Below, in pieces: positions 48,735-57,500 of a stretch of 57,500 nt of DNA (position 1 is its first letter; every line of letters starts with the position of its first letter). Under the pieces are notes generated by a model, which searched no databases, was not told the origin of the DNA, and saw only the letters and a list, made by a program, of their open reading frames with translations. The translations under genes were made by a program, and so were the position numbers. This DNA comes from Theodoxus fluviatilis (taxonomy: Eukaryota; Mollusca; Gastropoda; Cycloneritida; Neritidae): positions 100,001 to 157,500 of the forward strand of contig JAWQFJ010000611.1 in assembly GCA_034096865.1 (NCBI GenBank). Reading direction: 5' to 3'.

Positions 48735-51177
48735 TTTCAGTTTCATCAACTGGACTCATTGTCACTGGTCTCTCTCTATATATATGGGTCCAGGCTCCAG
48801 CCTAAAATCTTTGGAGGAATTCTGCCAGAGAGCCGTTGGGAAGGTCTTCTCTCTCCAATCTGACTGAGAAGTCACAGCAAATTTTTTCACCTTTTGCTAA
48901 CCATGGGTGAAATTATCAATGAAAAACTGAACAACATTGAGCAAGGTGACAACGAAAAAGGTAAATTTTAAAATATAATTACAAGTTTAGGTTTATGCAT
49001 TTTGATTATTATTGTTGCAGAGAGGTGACTTAGTCACATTCCATCCTACAATATTGAGGTGGGATGTAAGTTGAAAGCCATTTTCTTTCTGCTTAAATTC
49101 TGCAATGTATCATGCTGAAAACAGTGATCTATTTAAGCACTCAGAAACAGGAATCTGTCCATCTTTGTTAAAATCATCTTCACCTGCAACATCAGAGGCC
49201 ATTTTCCCTGAAATTAGGTTTCACACTCACTGACTTGGTGAGTTCTACTCACTCTGAATTAGTGTCAAAATCTGGTGTGAACTCAACTCAGCCTAGCTCA
49301 AGCATGCTGCTGCAGCATGTACTTTTGAAGTTTTCTAAAAAGTTTCTGCCCTCACTGTCCAGATTCACCTTCCAAGGATGAGCAGCGGTTAGCCAGGGAA
49401 ACTTTCACACCAAGAGGCAAGCCAGGCAGGATCCAGTACAGAAGGAAGGAGCCGCTGGTGCCTCCAAACAGGACACACGGGCCGCAGAGGGCTCAGATCT
49501 TGAAACCTCACTTTTGGAGGCCACAGAGTCATAGGACACCTGGAGTTGGAGCATACAACCCGCCTTTCCCTGCGGTAGGTTCACACCTTTTGCCCCAGCT
49601 ATAACCAGCCATCCTTTCCAAATCGACCAAAGAAGTAAAACAACAGTTGATACAACTAATAATCATGATGCTGAACATATTTTTGTGTAGATCTCTTCTT
49701 CCATTGTAATTATTGTCTTAAAAAAATATGAAAAACAGTTTAACATTCATGAACACAAATCAAAAAGGACAAAATAATATTTTCAAATTGTTTTGACAAC
49801 AAGTATAATATAAACAATGCATGGATGTATGTGTAGCTGATAGGTCATTTCCTGATGCCTGCAGAATCTCCACCCATTTCCAAGCTGCCACTGGCAACGG
49901 TGCTCCATGGAAACCCTGGCCTACCCAGAACTGGGGGGAAATGGATATAATTTCCAGATGTTCCAGAGGGACTATGCCCCCAGCTACTTTTTCAATGAGG
50001 TAAGACATTAAAAAAAAAAAGTGGGGGTGGTGGTGGTGGTGGGGGGGGGGGGGGGGGGGGGGGGGGGGGAAGAGAGAGAGAAATACATCCCTATCCCTCC
50101 CAAGATGTTAAATTACCTGTTGTCTTTGTAAAGCCTGAATCTTTTCCCAAAATTGGAACTTTGTGTACAATATAGAATCATGAATTTATAAGTTTAAGCA
50201 GTCATTAAAATGGCAAATGTAAAGAAACCAACCACCACCTCTCTATGGTGAATGTTGAGTGCAGCAAACAATTATTCTCACGAGTATGCATACTGGTGTT
50301 CACAGAAATAGTATTTTGTCTGGTTTCAGCAGTGCATGGACCCTATGCCTTTTGGCTATCCTGAAGCCTTGCCATGGAGAAATGGATATGTGGAGCAACC
50401 TATGGCACATCACTGCTTTCCTCGATCAAGTTCACCGTACCACCAGCGGGTAAGTCATTTACATCACACACACACACAAAGCGGTATGTGCACTGAGAAC
50501 AACAGTGAATGTTTTTAAAAGTAGCAATCAATGCATGGCTGCCGCCGTCTGCATGTGTGACTTAAGCATTTTCGACACTATTCTGTTAATGTCATGCAAA
50601 CGACGGGACTTTGTATCAAAGCTGCTGAACATAAAACGGGAACAGCAGACTCCACCCACTAAATACACAAACCTTCACCAGATGCTGCAGGCAGCAACTT
50701 GGTTGCGCTAGGTAGTAGGTGGACTTGGTGAACAAGTTGTCTAAATTGGCTTTAACAATGCATTTCGCAAAGCTGTCATCATTTATCATATGGATACCCA
50801 TGTACCGAAAGATCCCTATCTCAGACTGTTACAAAGTCAATCATTAATTAAGGGCTCTTCAGCTCATACGAATGCAAAATCGGCACACTTCACAACCTCG
50901 GAGGGATGGTTCCGTGACAACCACCTGCTCAAATGGCGACATCAAAACACCGTGATTCACACATGATCATCCAAATGCAGTTTGCCATGAAGAGTAAATT
51001 ATTTTGAGCAAATTAACTCGTGAGAAGGTACTTATTTATTACTTACCCTCCGATTTCTTTCAAAAGTGTTTTTGCTATGATGTCCACCAAGACGAACACA
51101 ATTGTATCGATGAATGCAGAGTACAAGAATGAGGAGACTCCAGACCAGATTGCCGACATTGTAATGTTTGAATTCAT
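40411..51177 (-). CDS. Membrane-anchored ubiquitin-specific protease (USP, C19 peptidase), four exons
   Basis: Cysteine deubiquitinase. Coding exons (minus): 51177-51047, 46257-45041, 44539-44427, 41433-40411, all GT-AG with matching phases (2, 1, 0), giving 827 codons plus stop. Residues 1-95 hold three hydrophobic segments (LYSAFIDTIVFVLVDIIA, LLWLAEFLVLVLSCVFLYAV, WILASMALLTFVS). Residues ~115-250 are Gln/Pro-rich and probably disordered. The Cys box is GMRNNNHNMCFVNATLQC (catalytic Cys ~334); note HNMCF where the family usually has GNTCF. The Q box QQDSAEFL is near 425, and the His box NSGHYLAYC (His ~779) is followed by KWFRFDD (Asp ~796). One CxxC (CSWC) is visible in the fingers. Exon 1 is joined by phase and splice fit only; exons 2-4 are secure. 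The start is the first in-frame ATG (51177), with a better Kozak context at 51159. Subfamily not recognised. Confidence 0.88.
42115..42505. repeat. Tandem repeat with CATACTCATTCATGGCTGCA core
   Basis: Seven or so units of about 40-60 bp built from CCATACTCATTCATGGCTGC, ATACAAGAATTAATCAC and ACTTAAGTATTCCAAC, in USP intron 3. The array continues for one partial unit beyond 44253, showing that it was split by the adjacent transposon. Confidence 0.9.
42506..44252 (+). mobile_element. piggyBac-like transposon remnant at TTAA
   Basis: Flanked by TTAA on both sides (42502-42505 and 44253-44256). Ends are inverted repeats CTCACTGGAGTTGT and CACACTGGAGTCGT. Just inside, a start region MATDEKVEALVELFF (ATG 43131) and, one frame over, EFEGFTDIDVMGD resemble the acidic N-terminus of piggyBac transposases, now frameshifted and stopped; the catalytic part is gone. 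A block of about 190 bp (near 43250-43400) is duplicated near 43430-43640. Removing the element restores an intact unit of the flanking tandem repeat. Confidence 0.88.
44282..44402 (-). mobile_element. SINE copy (inverted), 25 bp from USP exon 3
   Basis: The reverse complement reads CTGTAGCTGAGTGGTTTGC (tRNA-like head), then GGTTGCATCCTTGAGCAAGG, the core shared with 33905-34115, and is interrupted by a poly-G/C run (44315-44330). Confidence 0.6.
46382..46462. repeat. (GA)n microsatellite
   Basis: Forty or so GA units about 125 bp upstream (minus sense) of the USP exon 2 acceptor. The rest of 46463-48776 is intron with a CAC/CAT-rich patch (46610-46735), the second copy of the 8.6-kb repeat at 47035-47285, and CA tracts at 47813-47928. 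Confidence 0.95.
48294..48515. repeat. (CA)n then G/GA-rich low complexity
   Basis: About 34 CA units followed by GGGAGGGAGTGGGGA-type purine sequence with GGGTGGG runs (G-quadruplex potential on the plus strand). The frames over it are artefacts. Confidence 0.93.
48777..48785 (+). promoter_or_regulatory. TATA box of the nested gene
   Basis: TATATATAT preceded by CTCTCTC, about 118 bp upstream of the ATG at 48903; expected start of transcription near 48808. It directly precedes a GC-normal 5' leader rather than a long TA microsatellite. Confidence 0.6.
48903..50711 (+). CDS. Small unrecognised gene nested in USP intron 1
   Basis: The start ACCATGGG is an optimal Kozak context. Exons 48903-48960, 49363-49574, 49865-49999, 50330-50449 and probably 50649-50711 have GT-AG junctions with phases 1, 0, 0, 0, giving 195 codons plus TAG. 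The first four exons are well supported (donors GTAAAT, GTAGGT, GTAAGA, GTAAGT; clear pyrimidine-AG acceptors); the last has a weak acceptor (GGAACAGCAG). The protein starts MGEIINEKLNNIEQGDNEK. A basic middle region (FTPRGKPGRIQYRRKEPL) precedes a Pro/Tyr/His/Phe-rich C-terminal half (YPELGGNGYNFQMFQRDYA; PFGYPEALPWRNGYVE). There is no signal peptide, membrane segment or known domain. Probably a disordered, lineage-restricted protein with its own TATA promoter. Function unknown. Confidence 0.7.
50039..50069. repeat. Poly-G tract
   Basis: GGTGGTGGTGG then about 29 G, just after the third intron donor of the nested gene. Confidence 0.9.
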
Positions 51178-51285
51178 CACTCTAAGCCATAGCAATATAC
51201 GACCTGTAGTTATGTTTTCAAAACAAACCCGGAAAGGTTTTATGCTATCCCGCGACACATTCCCGTTTTAAATTTCGGCACTAAG
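51178..51285. promoter_or_regulatory. Bidirectional promoter between USP and the next gene
   Basis: The USP start codon (51177, minus) and the plus-strand ATG (51286) are 108 bp apart, so both leaders must be short or overlapping. No TATA. AAGATGGCGCC at 51283-51293 matches a YY1/TISU initiator. On the minus strand an upstream ATG at 51260 opens a six-codon uORF (stop at 51240) ahead of the USP start. Confidence 0.65.
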
Positions 51286-51406
51286 ATGGCGCCCGCTTTG
51301 CCGCAGTTGCGCAGAAGCATTTTGCGCATGTTGCGATCGACAAGAACTTCCCAAGATGGCAGCTTTCGTCAGACCTCTTCAAAGTTTCGTGGCTTTTTGA
51401 GTTTAG
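51286..51406 (+). CDS. First coding exon of a gene with a mitochondrial-type N-terminus
   Basis: ATG in AAGATGGCGCC, then 40 codons to TTA G|GTAAGT (donor at 51407, phase 1). The peptide MAPALPQLRRSILRMLRSTR is rich in Arg, Leu and Ser with no acidic residue, as in matrix-targeting presequences. A second, out-of-frame ATG at 51356 sits in CAAGATGGCAGC, also TISU-like, and opens 14 codons. The remaining exons must lie downstream but none could be recognised up to 57.5 kb, so the product is unknown. The reading frame choice is the first ATG. Confidence 0.55.
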
Positions 51407-52490
51407 GTAAGTTATCTAGGGCTCGTTTTAACTGTCATGCATTGCGGGTAGTATATCCTTTCCACCTTTTGTGGCATTGTGTTTTAATTAAACCGATCGC
51501 AGCTTCCATTTCCACACTTTAGCTAGTTAAATAGCACTAGTTGCTGCCTTGCAACTTGTCAAGGCCTCAGGCTCAGCGAGTGAGGAATTTGTCCCAACTG
51601 ATGCTAGGCGAACGACTTGGTGCTTAAGAGTCGCTACGCTACGGTATGAGTATACTAGGTTTTTGTCATTTATGTATCGACGATATGCTTTTCCGTGTGA
51701 CATGTAGCGGTTATCTACTGACGTAAAACATGGTGACGAACCCACGTGCAGGCCAAAACTAATCAAGGAACAGAATTCAAAGATAAGTGTTGTGGTATAA
51801 TAATGATGTTCATACAAGTCGATTGAGAATGTTGACAAGCAGCGACTCCATCCTCTGTAAATGGACAAGCACTAATGCGCTTTATTTTAGTAGGTTTCAT
51901 AGTGGGACATAAACAGTTAAGTTGGTGAAGATGCGTCACGCGAAAGTTGAACAGCTGCGACGATATATATACATGAAGCAAGGGTAACGGAATGATTAAG
52001 ATGCAGCGGTTTCTGCATGATTTGTGACAGTGCTCGAATGGTGATGGCCCTTCGGAGTCACTGACCGCGGATGTGCGTGGTCTGTCCTGGTGTCTGGGTG
52101 GGATTAAACGGACCGATGCTGAGCAGCTCGTTCGAGAGATAGGGGGGCACCGAACGTCACTGAAGGTCGCTATGGGCAGTCTAGCCAGCTGCCTTTATCT
52201 TTTTCCTGACCCCGGTGAGGTGGATCCAGTGACTCAGTGCTTTCATAAGAGGCGAACCGAGAGCTCTCTTGATGGTCAAATGCCAGTGTGATATGTAACT
52301 ATCTAAGGGCCCGAGTAGATCAACATCATCAAACCACCTGGAAGACATGCTTAGGCACTGCTTGTAATACTTATTTTACATTTTTGATCATTTGGTTTGT
52401 GGGTAGCTAGTACATTTCCATTCTGCAGCTGTGAAACTTCATAAATCTAAATCCTGCGAAAAAGTATTGTTATTTCTCAAGTGGATGATA
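51407..52490 (+). other. Intron or flank; unassigned open stretch at 52073-52291
   Basis: A 72-codon frame (CLGGIKRTDAEQLVREIGGH..., ending DGQMPV and TGA) has balanced composition and GC above its surroundings. It has no clear flanking splice sites and is not recognised. It could be an exon of the 51286 gene or part of a repeat. Confidence 0.25.
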
Positions 52491-52572
52491 ATATTTGTGT
52501 TTGTGGTGGATTTTTGTTACATTTGAGATTCTACTTCAAGACATAACAGATTTACTGAAAAAAATTGCCCAC

Positions 52573-52986
<414 letters not shown>

Positions 52987-53039
52987 AAGCAGCCACGATT
53001 CTGATACTGATAAAGTGATAGTGTACTGGATTCGCCAAT

Positions 53040-55015
53040 ATCTGGAGAGATCTTGATTGCTTTGTTCCACTTAAAAAGAGAGAAGGCAGCAGGGACTGAC
53101 TTGATTATTGTAGATATGATTCGGTGTGCACGGCATCTCCTTCAGCCCTTCCTGTTGCGTTTGTTTAATGAAATTTTTGTATCGGGGAGTATTTTCAAAA
53201 CTTTGGTGTGAAGCCATTATACATCCTGTTCACAAAAGTGGGAGCTATGATATTCCAGATAACTATCAAGTATCATGGGATTGCGCTGATCAGTGTGTTG
53301 AGTAAGGCACTTGTACACATACTGAATAAAAGGCTAATGAAGTGGATGGAAGACAGGATTGCAGAGGGTATGATACAAAAGTTTCTGAACATACATTTTT
53401 TGCATGTTTTATTGATTTCAAGAAAGCGTCTGACTTTGTGCTAGGTTTTGTGGGACATCCTTTAACGACATGGTGTGCAAGGAAGATTACTCAGAATTCT
53501 CCAAGCAAATGTACGAGTCAGTATAATACTGTGTTCGCGGAGCCCAGGGGCAGTCGCAGTTCTTTGAGAGTTTTGTGGGGTTGTAACAGGGTTGCAAAAG
53601 TAGTCCTCTTTTGTTCCCAATTATGATTATTTCGTTAGTAGATGAAGCTTCAGAAAAAGCCAAACATGGTGTTCAACTCATGCCTAATAGTAATACACCA
53701 GATTTATGTCTACTGCTTTTTGCAGATGATGTAGTAGTTTTTTCATATACTGCAATGAGACTTCAAAACCAGCTGAACTTTTAAAAATAATCTTTCAACA
53801 ATTTGGGTCTTACTATCAGTATCAATGTCATGAAAACGAAAGTTGTCGTCTTTCGATGTGGTGGTTTATAGCTTCTCATGAAAAATGGCATGTTGGTGAA
53901 GAGGAACTTGAAGTAGTGAATGAATACAAATTCCTAGGGATTAAGTTTGAACACTCCAAAACTCTGTATGCCTGTTGCTCAAATTCTGCCCTCTCTCTTA
54001 TGAACAGAACCTTAAAGAAAGTACCTCCTAATGTGTATTTAGACTGTTTGACACACATATTCAACAGGTCCTGTTATTTGGAGCCAAAATATTGGGGGGT
54101 CAATGATTGTGGAGGTAACGAAAGTGTTCATTTGCAAGCAATCACATCATTATTGAATGTACCATCTCGAACCCTGAATTTAATGTGCTACGGTGATACT
54201 AGATGCTTTCCTATGCCACTCTGAGTATCAAGTATTGGCTAAAGATTTTACGAACGTACAATGATAGACTACTTAGTAACTTAACTTAGGAAGTGTATAA
54301 TATAATGTGTAACCAGCCACTTCATTACACTACATGGGCTGTGATGATAAAAGATGTGCTGGCAACTTTCAATTATGAAAATGTTTGGTGGAATCAGTTT
54401 GTTTAAAACGAACGTGTCTTTGTGAAGAACCTGAGGGATAAAATGATTGAGTCTTTTATTTCACGATGGAAATATGATCTAAATAACGGTAATACTAATA
54501 GATATTTCTTCTATTATGAAATTAAGGGTGAGTGTGCTGTTTAAAATTACATGTATGGTATTCATAAGAAAATGTTTAGGGACATGTTGGTTCCATTTGG
54601 GATGAGCGTTACAGATTTGTACATTCATAAACAAAAATATGTGACACATTCCTGTGAAATACTTTGCCCATTGTGTAGAGTAGCAGATGAGAATGAATCT
54701 CACTTCTTTTTGGAATGCCCTGCACTGCAGGACCTATGAGAACGGTATCTGTTTTAACATATTTCACCCAATGTAAACTGTCTCAAAACCCTTTTGAGTA
54801 ATGACAGCAAGAGGGTTAGCAGAGCCATGAGTATATTCTTATATAAAGCATTCCAACGTAGAATGTGTGCTGAAAACTCACTGGAATTCAATGAGTTTTA
54901 TTTTGATGGCTAATTTGATCATCTGTACATTGTTGTGGATATATCCACCTGCTTTCATGTGTGTATATATATGCAAAATATGTAACTGAAATAGGCTGGA
55001 GGCCTATTAAATGGT
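53040..55015 (+). mobile_element. Degenerate non-LTR retrotransposon
   Basis: Broken frames show KAAGTDLI, FADDVVVF (53725-53750, the RT catalytic box), KTKVVVF, EVVNEYKFLGIKF (53910 on) and a C-terminal zinc knuckle CPLCRVADENESHFFLECP (54664-54720). Many stops and frameshifts, so inactive. It ends at ATAGGCTGGAGGCCTATTAA and abuts (CT)n at 55027-55080. Confidence 0.85.
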
Positions 55016-55022
55016 TAGTTCA

Positions 55023-55084
<62 letters not shown>

Positions 55085-55129
55085 ATTTCATATTCCAGTG
55101 TTAAAGCAAAAACTGTTTAAAGATGTTAC

Positions 55130-55948
55130 TTTCAGGATATAGTGAGTCCTGGGCAGAAAGGGTGTATTCATATATGATTTTGTTTCAGAATGAGAGGATC
55201 AAAATGTGCCAAAACTAAGAGGTTTGCAAGAACTTTAAAGTCACCTTCAATAGATGTTTATGTTCAGTGTCCCTAATGAGAAGCAGTATATATGAGTTTT
55301 AAATGCGGTTTAACTTCAAGTCTACTTGGGGTGAGGATAGCTACCTATTTGTGTTAAAATACAAATGGCATTTTGGGAAGTATTCATTCTTGTGTAGGAT
55401 TTATCCTTCTGTTATCATAAATTCAGATGTACAAATGATTTTCATGGTAATGTCTTAGTATGTCCAGCCTACTTCAAATTGGATGAAAGTGAAAAACTGA
55501 AATGCACTTCTTGCTTGAATGTCTAAGTTTACAAAGTTTTGAGACAAGCCCCCCCCTCCCCTCCTCCCCCCCCCTTTCCCCCCCTCTCCCCCTTCCTCAT
55601 CCCCCCCCTTCCTCCTCCCCCATCCACCTCCCCCCCATCCCCCCCCCCCAACCCACCCCCACCCCCCCCCCCCCAAAAAAAAAAAGATGAAAAAAGTTAA
55701 GGTTTGGTTACCATCACAACTCTTTTCGTAAGTACAATGGTGATGGGGTATATTCAAACTGTGAAGATGCTGTCCAGACCAATTATGAACACAAGTGGGT
55801 TGCATTCAGTTATCTATGTATCTGTATTATGCCTTCCTGAGGAGGAAGGAACCAGTATTCCTGTGGCTGATGAAGCATAATATGTGTAAGTATTGTAATT
55901 TAACTGTGATAGGCTGGTGACCTGACAATAAATGTCATTAATTTGTTC

Positions 55949-55950
<2 letters not shown>
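55130..55950 (+). mobile_element. Second, more decayed 3' fragment of the same retrotransposon family
   Basis: Shares the knuckle region in translation (CPAYFKLDESEKLKC, then MHFLLECLSL) and the tail GATAGGCTGGTGACCTGACA beside a (CT)n tract, as in the preceding copy. A C-rich insertion with poly-A (55550-55685) interrupts it. Confidence 0.65.
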
Positions 55951-56912
<962 letters not shown>

Positions 56913-57343
56913 ATTGATTGAGGACTTGGCGTGGGTCTGAAAGTTTTTGTTGAGGGGAGCTGGTCTGTCTGTCGTTTGAAAAGTAGTGATCTGCACAGTT
57001 GTAGCCCTCGCTGATTGAAGGGCGTTGTAGGAGAAGAGATTTTACCCCCAATCCCCATCCCCCAACCCTCCACCCCCAAGTTAGAGGGGGTGAGTGGATC
57101 ATCAACACGGCCAGCAGCATCTGTAACTTTCAAGCGGTTGGGAGTGATGTCACTTTGGAGATAAGAGTGGAGTGACAGAGGATCGGGTTCAGGCAAGTAG
57201 TGAGGGAGAGAGGGGGTGGGATGGGGGGATGGGAACACTGGAGGGCTTGCGAGATTGATAGGCACCAAAACAGTGTCTAAACTTTGATTTAATGACCTCT
57301 TGGTGTGGGAAATGTGGAGCGCTACAATCTTTTGTCAGTCTCA

Positions 57344-57500
57344 GTCCAAACCAGAGATGTTGTCCAGGATAGCACAAACAACAGCAGCATTGGCAAAGTT
57401 GAAGCCAATATGGCGTGACAGAAATATCACTCTCGCGTCGAAGATCAGGCTCATGCGCACGCTGGCCATCTCCGTATTCTTGTATGCACGCGAGTCCTGG
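57344..57500 (+). mobile_element. RTE-like retrotransposon, copy running off the window
   Basis: Matches 5798-5960 with only about 7 differences in 157 bp, without gaps, including CAGCAGCATTGGCAAAGTTG and CTCATGCGCACGCTGGCCAT. The left break at about 57344 is an abrupt 5' truncation. Confidence 0.93.

Overview
This is animal nuclear DNA: split genes with GT-AG introns, very long CA/CT/GA/GTGA microsatellites, many truncated non-LTR retrotransposons, SINEs and MITEs. The gene content is clearly metazoan (PRPF18 is close to its vertebrate homologue). The dense simple repeats and the dispersed AGGTCA-rich element suggest a lophotrochozoan, most likely a marine gastropod mollusc. That placement is inference and cannot be proved from the window.

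Layout. 1-8 kb: mostly mobile DNA (a 9-bp-TSD MITE, a CR1/L2-like tail, an RTE-like element with a 10-bp TSD, an AGGTCA-rich repeat), plus one probable terminal exon of an unidentified plus-strand gene (1717-1835). 8.4-21.1 kb: a complete ten-exon PRPF18 gene on the minus strand, 339 codons, every junction in phase. Its fifth exon abuts a 46-bp minisatellite whose units copy the exon's own 3' splice site. 22.3-26.2 kb: the last four exons of a plus-strand membrane protein with an endonuclease/exonuclease/phosphatase (EEP) catalytic fold; its 5' exons were not found. 26-40 kb: intergenic, holding a TA-flanked DNA transposon with a nested palindromic repeat and a short telomere-like tract, a second MITE copy, a SINE with a 15-bp TSD, and an 83-bp satellite split by a second full AGGTCA element. 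40.4-51.2 kb: a minus-strand, N-terminally membrane-anchored ubiquitin-specific protease (USP; four exons, 827 codons when joined). Its second intron holds a piggyBac remnant, and its first intron holds a complete small plus-strand gene (48903-50711) with its own TATA box. Near 51.2 kb the USP faces another plus-strand gene that starts in a TISU/YY1-like AAGATGGCGCC context, so the promoter is bidirectional and very compact. 52-57.5 kb: microsatellites and degenerate non-LTR retrotransposon copies; the window ends inside a second copy of the RTE-like element.

The genes do not form a pathway: an mRNA splicing factor, a membrane hydrolase, a deubiquitinase and two short unrecognised proteins. 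The most interesting structures are the splice-site minisatellite in PRPF18, the nested gene and shared promoter at the USP locus, and several mobile elements whose insertion sites can be reconstructed from flanking repeats. All exon joins were made by reading splice signals and phases, without transcript data.
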